From positions 682,001 through 746,000 of the forward strand of contig NC_007295.1 of NCBI RefSeq assembly GCF_000008205.1: a stretch of 64,000 nt of DNA. The letters run 5' to 3'. Below, in pieces: positions 11,854-22,621 of the stretch. This DNA comes from Mesomycoplasma hyopneumoniae J (GTDB taxonomy: Bacteria; Bacillota_I; Bacilli_A; Mycoplasmatales; Metamycoplasmataceae). The notes under the pieces are model-generated. The model saw nothing but the letters and a program-made list of their open reading frames with translations, was not told the origin of the DNA and ran no database searches. The position numbers were made by a program, and so were the translations under genes. Positions within the stretch are counted from its first letter, which is position 1. Each line of letters starts with the position of its first letter.

Positions 11854-12564
11854 CTAATAAACCTCCGTGTGTTTAATTTGTCTTTTGATTAATTTAGAAA
11901 TGCTATTTTTTTCTTTAATATCAAAAATTAGTAATTTAATTTTATTATCACGAGCCATTGAAAAAGCTGTTGAGTCCATTACCTTTAAATTTTTTTCAAT
12001 AACTTGATTATAAGTAATTTTATCATATCTTAGCGCATTTGGATTAATTTTTGGATCAGAGTCAAAAATGCCATTGACATTATTTTTGCCCACTAAAATA
12101 ATATTTGCACCCATTTCGGATGCAAAAAGTGTTGCAGCACTATCAGTTGTAAAAAATGGGCGGCCGGTCCCGCCAACAAAAATTAAAACATTGTTATCTT
12201 CTAAATATTTCATCGCTTTTTCCCTGACAAAATACTCACAAATTCGCGGGTCTAAACTCATCGAGGATAAAACTCGAGTTTTAATTCCCAAATCGCGGAA
12301 AACTGAATCAAGGGCAAGCCCGTTCATAACAGTTCCAAGCATCCCGATATAATCAGCGGTGTTCCTGTTTATACCATTTTTTGCCGCGGAAGTACCGCGT
12401 CAAAAATTTCCGCCGCCGATAACAATTAAAATTTTATGCCCTAAATTCTGTATTTCTTTGAGTTGAGAACCGATTTGTCTTACAAGTTCATAATCGATTG
12501 CCAGAGATTTTTGTTTATTTGCAAGACTTTCGCCTGAAAGTTTAATAAGAATAGTTGAGTCCAT
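11854..12564 (-). CDS. pyrH: Uridylate kinase
   Basis: Phosphorylates UMP to UDP with ATP in the cytosol and belongs to the amino-acid-kinase fold. It has 236 residues. Visible motifs are ILIKLSGESLA at the N-terminus, IGGGNFWRG (Trp by TGA), GTGRPFFTTDSAATLFA and KVMDSTAFSMARDN. The start ATG at 12562-12564 gives the standard family N-terminus. It is the first gene of the pyrH-frr-cdsA-polC cluster, with a TATAAT box about 23 bases upstream. Confidence 0.95.
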
Positions 12565-12586
12565 ATTAGCCTTAAAAGTTTCTTTT

Positions 12587-12592
12587 ATTATA
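12587..12592 (-). promoter_or_regulatory. -10 box upstream of pyrH
   Basis: The minus strand reads TATAAT, preceded by AAAG, 22 bases before the pyrH ATG. It is the likely promoter of the pyrH-frr-cdsA-polC operon. Confidence 0.5.
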
Positions 12593-12723
12593 CTTTATTT
12601 TTGAAAAAAAATGTATTAAAAAAAGGAAAATTTTAGGAAAAAGTTGCAGATTTTATTTTTTTTGACTAAAAAGGCCAAAAAAAATTAAATATAAGTGAGA
12701 AACAAGGAAAAAGGAAGTTAGAA

Positions 12724-14073
12724 ATGAAAAAAATTTTTAGGCTTTTAGGAGGTTTAGGTATTGTAATTTCAAGTCCTTTTTTCATTTTTAGTCAAAAAGG
12801 ACAGATTATTTCTAATCCTATAGAGCTTAATTTTAATTTTCAAGAATTAGCTAATAAATTAAATTTCGATCGAAAATTAAACAGGTTATACCGAAATGTC
12901 AAAGTCGGAGTTTTAATTGAAGAAAATGGCGATAAAAATAATATTGACTATAATAATTTACAAGCAATTTTTGAATTTTTCTCGCCAAGTTCCGAACTTG
13001 TTATCTATCGTTTTAAAACAAAAGAACAATGACTTGAAGGAATTAAACATTTTGAAACTGTCGGTATTGAAATGCTTATTCATCTATACAAAAAAGAAAG
13101 AACTTTTTTAGATGATTTATTTTGAAAAAACGGCGAATACATCAAATTAGGTGATTTTCTGGATCTTTGAAGTGCAAAAACCGGAATTATAAACTTTTTT
13201 GATGGCAGCAGACCCCCAGGAAATGAAGTTAATAGTCATTTTAGTTTTTTTGCTAAAACTGATGACCGTTTTAAGACAAATAATCAAATGCTATCACATA
13301 CAAAAATTTTTGGCAATGGTTTAGGAATTATAAAATCAAATCATTTTGTTTTGCCAGAACTAAAATATAATTATCAACTAAGCCCGCATTCTTCAAATAT
13401 GGAATTTTATTCTGCTTTTTTACTAGCGGCGCTTTTTAGTCAACTTTCATCAAGTTTTGATAGTTATGAAAGTCTAAAAGATCGAAATTTAAAAATTATT
13501 ACTGCTCTAGCATTAACTGCAAACCCTTCAGAGAATAGCAATTTAGCCTTTAATGGCACTCATTTAAATGAAGGTTTTGGATTTATAAATTATACTGACG
13601 CCCATTTTACAATCCAACAACAAAATTATTTATATAATAAATATGATGGAAGTGAATATACAACAAGTCCTTTTGAATTAGTAAAGAATCAAAAATTTTC
13701 AGCGATAGTTTTTTCTGATAAATTCACCGAAAGACTGATTTTTGGAGAATATTTGCCAGGATTTTCAGGCATTTTTCACAATTTTCAAAAAAATATCAAA
13801 TTAATTACTAATGCATCTTTTTACGGTCTTCCTGAATTTAAAGTAAATGATTTTGATATTTCCATTGAAATTTTCCGCGGTGGTTGGCATAAAATAATTG
13901 AGGCAAATTCAACTATCAGTCCATATGATAAAATCAGTTTTAAAGCTTTTGAAGATGGACAATACCGAATAAAAATTTCAAGTCAAAAATTTTTACCTGA
14001 CAAACAAAGCAAATATTTTATTGCCTGAAGAAGATATCCTTCTGATTTTGTAACAAAAACACACTGAAATTAA
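12724..14073 (+). CDS. Secreted protein resembling a degenerate subtilisin-like fold
   Basis: 449 residues after reading TGA as Trp at 13030 and several later sites. The N-terminus has a basic stretch and a hydrophobic signal (LLGGLGIVISSPFFIFS), and there is no lipobox Cys. I do not recognise a named family. The block order recalls S8 subtilases: a VKVGVLIEENG strand where subtilases have VGVLDTG, a GIEMLIHLY core strand, SPHSSNMEFYSAFLLAALF where the GTSMASP serine helix would be, and NEGFGFINYTDA like the terminal GxGxxNxxxA motif. Catalytic Asp, His and Ser are not recognisable, so if related it is probably inactive. It lies alone between pyrH (divergent) and tsaB, with an AAAAAGGAAG ribosome-binding site. 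Confidence is high for the gene and low for the fold. Confidence 0.75.
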
Positions 14074-14111
14074 AACATTTTTTACTGTTTTGTATTAAAA
14101 TGTTTTATATT

Positions 14112-14639
14112 ATGAATCTTTTTGTTGATACAACAGGTAAATTTTTAGTGGTTGCGATTTTTGATAAAAATTTTATTTTAATTGATTCAAAAATTAGTGA
14201 AATAAAAAATAAAGCTGATATTCTACCTGATTTTTTAGGTAAAATTTTGCTAAAAAATAAGTTAGAAATCACAGAATTTACAAATTTTTTTATCAATTTA
14301 GGTCCTGGAAGTTTTACAGGTTGCCGAATTGGACTCACTTTTTTCCGGACAATTGCACAATTAAATAAAAAGAAGATATGAACTTGTTCAACATTTAATT
14401 TATTATCTTTTAAAATACTTGAAAATAAGCAATATTTTATTGACTATAGTGAAAAATCACAATTTAGCGCTTTTGCCCAAAACGGAAAAATAACTTCTAA
14501 AATTTTCGAAATTAAGAAAAAAACTGAAAAAGCAAGTCAAGTAAATTATAATTTAATTTTTTTAAATTTTGATAAAGCAAAAAAATTATTTAAGAAGGAG
14601 GTTGATTTAATAAATATTTTTCCTTTATACATAAAATAA
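14112..14639 (+). CDS. tsaB: tRNA threonylcarbamoyladenosine synthesis partner TsaB (YeaZ)
   Basis: Non-catalytic partner of TsaD in t6A37 modification of ANN-decoding tRNAs. It has 175 residues, short for TsaB, which usually runs to about 220. The N-terminal MNLFVDTTG and the signature NLGPGSFTGCRIGL are diagnostic. One TGA encodes Trp in KIWTCSTF. I chose the ATG at 14112 because it gives the canonical MNLFVDT start; an in-frame ATG at 14100 is an alternative. The gene ends just 6 bp before the direct repeat created by IS copy 1. It was originally convergent with the LRR lipoprotein gene now at 16614. Confidence 0.85.
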
Positions 14640-14645
14640 AGGAAA

Positions 14646-14690
14646 AATATTAAAAAAACTAGCTAAAAATATTTTCTAATTTGCTATTTT
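14646..14690. repeat. Left 45-bp target duplication of IS copy 1
   Basis: Identical over 45 bases to 16601-16645, with the IS exactly between the two. The right copy contains the stop codon and last codons of the LRR lipoprotein gene, so this left copy is a displaced fragment of that gene's 3' end. Confidence 0.9.
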
Positions 14691-16600
14691 CCCGAGTTTC
14701 CCAGTTTGATGAGATAATTTTAAAAAAGTGTCCGGTTTCCCGCGCTTTTTTAAGTTTTTTGCCAAAAGTTAATTACCTATTTTTTTACTGATTTATTAAG
14801 ATATCAAAGTAGAAATCATACCTATTTCAAATATTGGGATCGCTAGGAACACCATCGCGATTTTTAAATATCATTTGTTGATCTAAAGTGTTAAATTCAA
14901 CCCTTTGTCTTAATTTTTGCAACATCGTTACTAAACCAACTTCAGTTAATTGACTGTTTGCAAATAACTTGTTATCACTAATATGTTTGTTGATTTTAAA
15001 AATTATAGTTTTTAAAATAACTAATGAGATAAAGCACAAAAATGTATGAGCTAGGATATGCTCATCTATTCTTAAAAATACAGGACGAATATTCAATAAA
15101 CCTTTTAGACTTCTAAAATTAGCTTCAATATTTCACTGTTTTTGGTATTTTTCAACTATGTCTAAGACATTTAAATTTAGTATATTTGTTTCATAGACAT
15201 AGTAACCATCAAATTGTTTGTCCTTGTCAATTTTACTTTGATCTAATTCAAATTTCATATTTGAAATTTCCCTAAAATATTTAGGTTTTTTACCAAACAA
15301 TTTGTTTACTTCAATAAAACCATCTTTATTTTGTTTTTTAATAAAACTTTGGATTTGCTCTTCGCGAGCCTTGCTGTCTTTTATTGCTCTTTTTCTACTG
15401 TAAGTAATAATTCTTCTTCTAATATTTTCAGTGTATCTTTTATTTTTATAAGATGAATAAAATTCTTCTTTTTTATACTTAAAATCTGCATTTAGATCAA
15501 CATAATCGCTAGGATCTAATAAATAATTTTTAAATTTTTGACTGCCTATCTTTGCACGATAAGAAATAATGAAATTATATTCTTTTGATTCAAGAAATCG
15601 AATATTTGCAGCAGTGGACATGCCACGGTCAGCAATTATTGTCATATTTTTGATATTATATTTAAATTCAATATCTAATACAAAAGGGATTAGGGTACTA
15701 GAATCGGCTGTATTTCCTTTAAAAACTTTAATATGAAAAGGAATGCCATTTTTATCACATGCTAAAGCAATGACAATTTGATCTTCTTTGAATTTAGCAT
15801 CTTTAGAATAGCCAGGAATTCTTAATCCATTTCTTTCAAATGTCTCAAAATAGACTGTTGATGAATCAAAATAAAATTCATTGTCCCTTTTTCCAAGCTC
15901 GCTTATAACCATTTTGTTAAGACTATCTAAAAGTTGATTTTGTGATTCATAGACAAGATCTAAGAGTCTATAAAAGCTATTTTTGGAAGTATTTATTTGA
16001 TTTGAGTAATCATCCTTTTTATCAAAAGCATTAATAATGCTACCAGGATCAGTAATTCGCTTTGAAATTAAGTAGTTAAAAATTTGTTTCATATTTTTAT
16101 GTCTACTTTTAGGAAGTGATTCAAAAATATTGTGCTTTTCAATAAGTTTTTCAATTAATTCCCCACCAATAAAAACCGAACCTTCGATTATGACGGAATT
16201 TTTAATAGAATCAAGTAAAGTAGTCTTGATTTTATCTTTGTCATCTAAATTTGAAAACAATTTCAATTTTTCTTTGATAATTTGAATAGCATTTGGATTA
16301 ATTTTTTCCAAAGTTTGCACATTTCCTATACTAAATCAACGTTTTGGAGCTTTCCCATAACCTTGTGTTCAGCCAACATATTTATATATTTTATCTTTTG
16401 AAGATCCTCAAACATTAAACAAAATCAAATTATGCTTTTTCATAATTTATAATTATACCATAAAATTACTTTAAAATTGTAATTAATTGTAATTAATAAA
16501 AATTAAGGTTTTACGGGTAAAAAACACCGATTTACGGGGATTTCTGCATATTCATATTCACTAAAAAGTGAATTTTTGCCATCAAACTGGGAAACTCAGG
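14691..16600 (-). mobile_element. IS1634-type insertion sequence, copy 1 (1910 bp)
   Basis: One of three copies in the window with the same length of 1910 bp. The ends are imperfect inverted repeats: CCCGAGTTTCCCAGTTTGAT at the left and its complement with one change (CCTGAG...) at the right. A single transposase occupies most of the element and is flanked by about 95-155 bp of non-coding DNA at each end. The long direct repeat around it fits the IS1634 group of mycoplasmas, known for long, variable target duplications. Confidence 0.92.
14785..16443 (-). CDS. IS1634-family DDE transposase, copy 1
   Basis: 552-residue transposase of the IS4/IS1634 superfamily. The catalytic triad is visible as D in FYFDSSTVYFE (about 193), D in IIADRGMSTAANI (about 272) and E in QWNIEANFRSLKG (about 440). 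The last matches the YREK-like block of IS4-type enzymes. The start MKKHNLILFNVWG precedes the segment that would look like the first ORF under the standard code, and TGA codons at about residues 12, 28, 437 and 538 are Trp. A TATAAT box lies just upstream of the ATG. No frameshift is visible, so this copy could be active. Confidence 0.92.
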
Positions 16601-16645
16601 AATATTAAAAAAACTAGCTAAAAATATTTTCTAATTTGCTATTTT
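16601..16645. repeat. Right 45-bp target duplication of IS copy 1
   Basis: Perfect match to 14646-14690. It overlaps the stop codon (16614-16616) and final codons of the LRR lipoprotein gene, which therefore kept its full reading frame after the insertion. Confidence 0.9.
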
Positions 16646-17450
16646 TAGGTAAATCAAGCAATTTCGAATCAACACTAATTACATTATTTTTAAAAGCAGA
16701 TTTTCGAATTATTAATGGTTTGGAATTAGGGTTAAATTTAACTTGATTAATTTGATTTGTCTCAAAACTACCTGGAAAAATTTCGGCTAAAATCAAATTT
16801 TTTGACAAATCAAGTTCGGTGATTTTATTATCAAAAAAGGCACCAGTTTCAATTGTTTCTAGTTTTGTTGCCTGGGAAAAATCTACTGTTTCTAAACTGT
16901 TTTTTGCAAAAGCTTGTTTTCCAATTGATGTAATAGAAGGGGGTAAAACGAGCGTTTTTATATTGTTTCCTTGAAAAGCGAAACTCCCAATCCTCCTTAA
17001 TTTCATTGCTTTTGAAAAATCAAGTTCTTGAATTTTTTCATTTTGATCTAAATTTGCACTATCGACATAAAAGGCATAATCATCAATCTCAAGCAAACTT
17101 TCAGGAAAAATTACTTTTTTCAGAGTATAAAAATTAATTTTTTCGGGCTCAGTTTTTTTATCTTTTTCTTGATCTGTGTTTTTTTTAACGTCTATCTGCG
17201 AATTTACTTTTTGATAAAAACGGGATTTTAAGCTAAAAAATGCTGATTTTTCAATCTTTTCAAGTCTAGATGCTGATAAATCAAGTGTAAAAGTCTTTGT
17301 ATTTTCATCAATTATTACATAGGGCGAGTCTTTATCATCCTTGCTTGCTAAAAGAGTTTCAGCCTGGGAAATTGTCTCGCTACAAGATAAAAAAACAACT
17401 AAAGGTAAAAAAATTGGGCTTAATTTTAAAAATTTTTTAAATTTTACCAT
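16614..17450 (-). CDS. Surface lipoprotein with BspA-like leucine-rich repeats
   Basis: 278 residues with a lipoprotein signal: a basic N-terminus, a hydrophobic stretch and a lipobox ending FLSC, lipidated Cys at about residue 23. After a charged linker, residues 95-270 carry repeats of the LRR_5 (BspA) kind: IDDYAFYVD, RRIGSFAFQGNNIKTLVLPP, IGKQAFAKNSLETVDF, IETGAFFDNKITELDL and IRKSAFKNN. Such repeats usually mediate binding on the outer membrane face; the ligand is unknown. The last codons lie inside the IS target repeat. It is downstream of and co-directional with the pot genes. Confidence 0.88.
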   Translation of the reverse strand: MVKFKKFLKLSPIFLPLVVFLSCSETISQAETLLASKDDKDSPYVIIDENTKTFTLDLSASRLEKIEKSAFFSLKSRFYQKVNSQIDVKKNTDQEKDKKTEPEKINFYTLKKVIFPESLLEIDDYAFYVDSANLDQNEKIQELDFSKAMKLRRIGSFAFQGNNIKTLVLPPSITSIGKQAFAKNSLETVDFSQATKLETIETGAFFDNKITELDLSKNLILAEIFPGSFETNQINQVKFNPNSKPLIIRKSAFKNNVISVDSKLLDLPKNSKLENIFS

Positions 17451-17485
17451 AGATTTAAAAAGTATACCATAAAAGCTAAAAAATC

Positions 17486-19201
17486 CTAATTTTTTGTTCT
17501 TAAATTATAATAAGTCCGAATTTGCGAAGCTAATTCTTCATCAATCGGTTTTAAAAAAGTGTAATTAACTACATACCGGCGCTCATTTTCGTTATCTTTT
17601 GTTGGCATATTTCCGTATAAAGTTTGTTCCTTTTGCTGTGACAGATAGATATTCAGTGCACGAAGAGAGGATTTTTTAAAAATTTTTGATTTTACTTTAT
17701 AAAAAGTTAGGCTTTCAGAATCAGTAATAATTTTATCTTGTTGATCAACAAAAACAGTAATATCCTCACCATCTTCGGCCTCACGGACACTGGCGCCGGC
17801 ATTATTAAAGTAAAATTTTTTGAAAAATTCAAATGATTTTCTAAATGTTGGTGTATAATTTATATAATCAAAATTTGCTAAAACAGGAAGCAAACTATAG
17901 TCAAATTTAAATCCTTTTCCACTTTTTTTTATAAATGTTTTTGTTGCTGGATTCTCAAGATAATTAAATTTTACCTCGGATTTAATAGTAGCAATCATTT
18001 GATCAACTTCAAGTTCTTCGCCTTTAAAAACTCCTTGATAAAGTGAGTTATAAACTTTATTGGTTAGTTCTTCAGATGTATTTTTCAGAATTATTCAACC
18101 ATCTAAAAGTGTTAAATTATTTTTGGGACGGATAATTGCGATTGTATTTTCCTCTTGAAGTTCTTCGTAATTATCCTTTGAAAAATGAGCATCAAGTGCA
18201 TCACCATTATATAAAAGTGCTACATCTTGGTTTAAGGATGGGTCAATTATTGCATTAACTAGTTCAAGTCCTGAAGTTTTAAAGACATTGTGTCTGAGGT
18301 CAAAATAGTCAAAACCTGTAATTTCAGCAATATATTTAATAAAATTATCAACTAAAAATTTATAGTTATCTTTGGTAATTTTTTCTCCATATTTACCAAT
18401 TTTTTCACTACCAATTAAGAGATTATCACGCATTGCCTCAGTTCATTCAAAAAAACTAAAACCGTTTTTTGATAAAGTTTTGCCAATCCCTGCAAGACTT
18501 TGGTCGTTAAATTTAATTCCTTTTTCTTGGATCTGAGATCTAAATTCTGGACTTCAGTTTTTTTGAAATCTACGTAAATTAACTCTTTTTCCGTCCTTTT
18601 CATAGTCACCAATGATATAGGCAATTACTTTATCCTGGGTAAAATAAGGAATAAAAAATTCTCAAAAACGGTCTTTTATTCCATCATTATCGGTGTCTAA
18701 ATCCTTTTTAGGGTCTTCCGCTTGTTTCATAAACTGGTCATATTTATCGATATGCTCAACAATTTCAGGCCGAAAAATTTGCTCGAAAGCCTGCCTTTTT
18801 TTATCAATAAATTCCTGTTTTTCCTTTAAAGATAAATTTTGGTAATTTTCTGGTTTTCTAAAAACTTTTACCAAATCTCAATTTGGAAAAAGTTTTGAAT
18901 AGTCAATTTTTTGCAAAAGTCCTTTTTGTGCTAAACGAGCAATTTGAAAGTCTGAACCAACACCTGCAATTGTCCGATTATCCTCGATTGCTTTTGTAAA
19001 TTCACTGATATTTCCAAATTCCCGGTAATTAAAATCCTTGTTAATAAATTCGCGTCCTTGATCAGATATATAAGATTCATAATTATAAATAACGGGTTTA
19101 AATCCAAACTGTGATTTTAAAAAAAATGCTATAAAAAAAAGGATAATTAGACAAATAAAAGCCGCGAATTTGCCAAAAAGATAGACTAATTTGTTTTTCA
19201 T
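17486..19201 (-). CDS. potD: Spermidine/putrescine ABC transporter substrate-binding protein
   Basis: 571 residues, larger than typical PotD (about 350). It has one N-terminal hydrophobic anchor (residues 8-30) and no clear lipobox. A type-2 periplasmic-binding-like start follows (PVIYNYESYISDQGREF), as in PotD. TGA codons are Trp in the segment 18434-18661 and elsewhere. Around residues 169-177 it contains DTDNDGIKD, a Ca-binding-loop motif like those of dockerins and thrombospondin type 3 repeats, inserted after a charged helical region. The assignment rests on position: it overlaps the end of potC by 16 bp and is the last gene of potABCD. Confidence 0.8.
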
Positions 19202-20010
19202 TTTCCACCTTTTTTAGTCTTATAATAAATCCAGATAAAATTTGAAATAAATAGGAAAAAAAGCATAATAGTTCCTAACATCAATGCTCAAGTTTTAAAA
19301 GTTCCTTGGTATAAAAGTGTCCCGACTGTTTGTGCATTTGAGGTAATTTTTGTAATAATAAAATCATCAAAAGATAAAAAAACAACAACAAAAAAAGTCG
19401 AAATTATCGCTGGAAACATATGTTTTAGATAAATTAAAAATCAAGCTTTAGTTTTAGAATAGCCTAAATCCTGGGCTGCTTCGTATAAATTAAGGGAAAA
19501 TTTTTCACTTTTTGGAAATAAAAGGAGAATTCCATAAGGAAAAGTCATTACAATGTGTGAAATAATTGCCCGATATAAACCTTCACTGGCAGCCGAAAGT
19601 GAACCAAATAAAAAACTTAAAATTGTTGCAAGTGAAATTGCTGTAATTACATCTGGATTAATTAGCGGAATGTTTGAGCTTAAAACTACATAGGTTTTTA
19701 TTGTTTTATTTTTTTGTCGCCAGAGAGCAAAAACTGTCAAAAGTGAAAGAAAAACAACAACAATTGCTGCAAAAAAAGCAATAATTACTGAATTAATAAA
19801 AGCGCTAGCAAAACTTTCTTTGCTAAATTCATCAAAAGCATGCAAGGAAAATTTATTTAAAGTATTTGAAACAAATCCTTTTTTTGAAGGTGAATTAAAA
19901 GAAAAAACTGCCCCGACAATAATCGGAATATAAAAAAGAATAATTAAAAATCAAACGTATGATTTTTTCAAAATTTCATATTTTTGGAAAAAATCAATAA
20001 TTTTAGTCAT
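19186..20010 (-). CDS. potC: Spermidine/putrescine ABC transporter permease PotC
   Basis: Inner permease subunit, 274 residues, with about six membrane segments. The ABC coupling loop EAAQDLGYSKTKA is the EAA motif that contacts PotA. Trp is TGA at several sites, for example KAWFLIYLKHMFP. The gene runs through a TGA at 19198-19200 (Trp) to a TAG, so its last codons overlap the potD start by 16 bp. The start overlaps the potB stop region by 8 bp, indicating translational coupling. Confidence 0.92.
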
Positions 20011-20863
20011 ATTTAAATCCTTTAATTTTCATTATAATAATAGGAATAAAATGAATTAGACTATAAATTCCAATAAAAACTAGCAGGGTCACCAAAACAA
20101 GCGATGAAACCCGGGCAAGATCAAAAGGATTGGAAATATTTGCAGAATTATTAATCAAATTGCCAATTAATTGGTTTTGTGATCCATTTGGTAAAAGTTT
20201 ATCTGAAACCACAATTGAGGTAGCTGCCATTAAAAAAACAAGCGCAAAACCGGAACTAATTGCCCGAAAACTATAAGGAAGAACAACTTTTATTAAAAGT
20301 CAAAATTTTGAATAACCTAAATCAGTCCCGGCTTCTAGTAAATTTTTGGGCATATCGCGAAAAATTGTATATAATGGCAGTACCATAAATGGAAAATTCA
20401 AAAAAATTAAACCTAAGACCATAAAAGAATTATTATTAAGACTACCTTCATCAAAAAGTAGTAAAAATAAACTTCTAAGCGCAAAAACTTTAGCAATTGT
20501 GAAAATAATTAAGGGGCTAGCTATCAATGAAAGCGAATAAATTTTGAATATTTTTGATCTTGAATTTGCAACAAAAAAAGCATAGGGAAATGCTAAAATT
20601 AAACAAATAAAAGCCGAAATTAGACCAACAAAAATTGAACGGCCAATAATTTGCCAGGTAGTTTTTTCCTTTATTAATAAATGATTATCAAAACTTTGAC
20701 TATTATGTACAAGCGGACTAACTGATTTTCCAAAAAGTAAAATTAATGGAATTATCACAAAAATCAGGGCAAAAATTACATAGGGAATTACAAGACTGAT
20801 GCGCGGATTTAAACTTTTTTTGAAATTTTTTCAAAAATTTTCAAAAAAATTAAATTTCAGCAT
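20003..20863 (-). CDS. potB: Spermidine/putrescine ABC transporter permease PotB
   Basis: Second permease subunit, 286 residues with six predicted membrane helices and the EAA-type loop LLEAGTDLGYSKF. The start ATG at 20861-20863 gives a cytosolic basic N-terminus (FWKNFKKSLNPR) before the first helix. It overlaps the end of potA by 14 bp and potC by 8 bp. Together with PotC it forms the membrane channel of the importer. Confidence 0.92.
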
Positions 20864-22184
20864 TTTCCATCTCCATTAAATGAATAGCATCATCATCTCA
20901 TTTTAGAAAAACTTGAGTCTCGAGGTCATAAAAATCGTTAGTTTCGACATTAATTATTGTATTTTCTACTTTGATATCAAGTGAATAGTATGAACCTTTA
21001 TAAATATTTTGGATAACTTTTCCTTTAAAATAGCCTGAATTTAGGTCAATATCGATATCTTCTGGACGAATCAGGCAATCTAATTTTTGGCCTGGGATAA
21101 ACTCATCATGAATTGTATATAATTTAAGACCAAGAATTTCGACCTGATTTTTTTTAATGTATTTTGCCTGAAAAAAATTAGAATCACCAATAAAATTAGC
21201 CACCCATTTATTAACTGGATAGTCATAAATTTGTTTTGGTTCATCGTATTGGGCGATTTTTCCATTACGGATTATGGCGATTTTATCTGATAATTGCAAG
21301 GCTTCATCTTGATCATGAGTAACAAAAATAAAAGTTAGGCCAAGTTTTTGTTGAATTTTTTTTAGAAAAACTTGCATTTTTTGCCTAATTTTTGTATCTA
21401 AAGCTGATAAAGGTTCATCAAGTAGGACAATTTCAGGCTCAATTACAAGCGATCTTGCAAGTGCTACGCGTTGTTTCATTCCTCCTGATAATTCCGAAAT
21501 TGCTCGATTTTCATTTCCAGTTAGACCAACAAGGTCAATAATATCGGTAATTTCTTTATTAATTTCCTGTTTTGTGATCTTTCGGGTTAGGTATTTTTTT
21601 TTAAAACTTTCTGATTTGGATGTTAGATAATTTTCTCAATTTGAATATCTAAAATCAGAATCATCTAATTTATCCTGTAATTTTTTACGTTTTTTAATAT
21701 CTAACTGTGGATTTTCAAGCAGTTTTTCTAAATGAGCCTGTAAAATTTTTAACTCTTTAATCTTTCGCTTTTGCTTATCCTGTCATTTTTTCTTTAAGTG
21801 CTCAAATTTTTTCCAGACTACATCCGGAATTTCTTCTGCCTTTTTTTTAATTCTTTTTAATTTAAGACCAAATTCAATATTTCCACGAACTGATAAATGT
21901 GGAAAAAGTGCATAATCTTGAAAAATTGTAGCTGTATCACGTTTATGTGCCGGAACGTCTTTTATATCGATGCCATTAAATTTGATTTCGCCGCGAGTAG
22001 TTCATTCAAAACCACCAATTAAACGTAAAATTGTTGTCTTCCCGGACCCTGAGGGCCCTAAAAGTGTGACAAAATCTCCTCGTTTAATGTCCAAATTTAT
22101 TTGATCTAAAACTTTTTTATCACCAAATTCTTTATCAACATCAACAAGGGAGATAATTATTTCACTTTTTTCAATATTTTTCAT
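20850..22184 (-). CDS. potA: Spermidine/putrescine ABC transporter ATPase with a helical insertion
   Basis: ATP-hydrolysing subunit, 444 residues. Walker A is GPSGSGKT (about 43-50), the Q-loop is [12 protein letters not shown] (about 88), the signature is [14 protein letters not shown] (about 232), Walker B is IVLLDEP and the H-loop is [11 protein letters not shown]-terminal TOBE-like domain follows ([12 protein letters not shown]). Between Q-loop and signature, roughly residues 112-205, there are about 85 extra residues. They are rich in Lys and Glu and probably form a coiled coil, a region that is short in ordinary PotA. It is the first gene of the potABCD operon. Confidence 0.93.
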
Positions 22185-22621
22185 TATTTAAATTTTCCCC
22201 TTAAATTAGATAAAATAAAAATAACTTCTAATTTGAATAAAAAAATATTTTATTCTTAAAAAAAATATGAAAACTTCATCTTTGAAGAAAAAAATCTTCT
22301 CTAATGAAGAATAATGGGGAATCTGTCAAAAATATTAAGTGAAGCGGATTCGAAATAAAAAGCAGCATCATCAAAAAGTGATGCTTCAAATATATAAAGT
22401 TTTAATAAATGTAAGTACTTTTTCTCGAATTCCATAGGTAGAATAAAATTATATTATATTTTTAATATTTTTTCTTAATTTAAAAAAATTTATATTTCAA
22501 ACCCTTTTGGATGCTAAGGAAAAACTAATTTTTATGATATAATTTTAATTTTGATTTGCTTTTTTTGGTAAATTAAAAATTTAGTGTTATAGCTAAATTA
22601 GAAGAAGGAGAAAAAATATGT
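22185..22621. other. Intergenic region upstream of potA and of a decayed gene
   Basis: 437 bp without a supported gene. It contains a short dyad (AGCATCA / TGATGCT around 22363-22385) and a GATATAAT-type -10 box near 22540. An AGAAGGAG ribosome-binding site lies at 22603-22610 and serves the plus-strand remnant that follows. The potA promoter should also lie here on the minus strand but is not distinctive. Confidence 0.5.
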
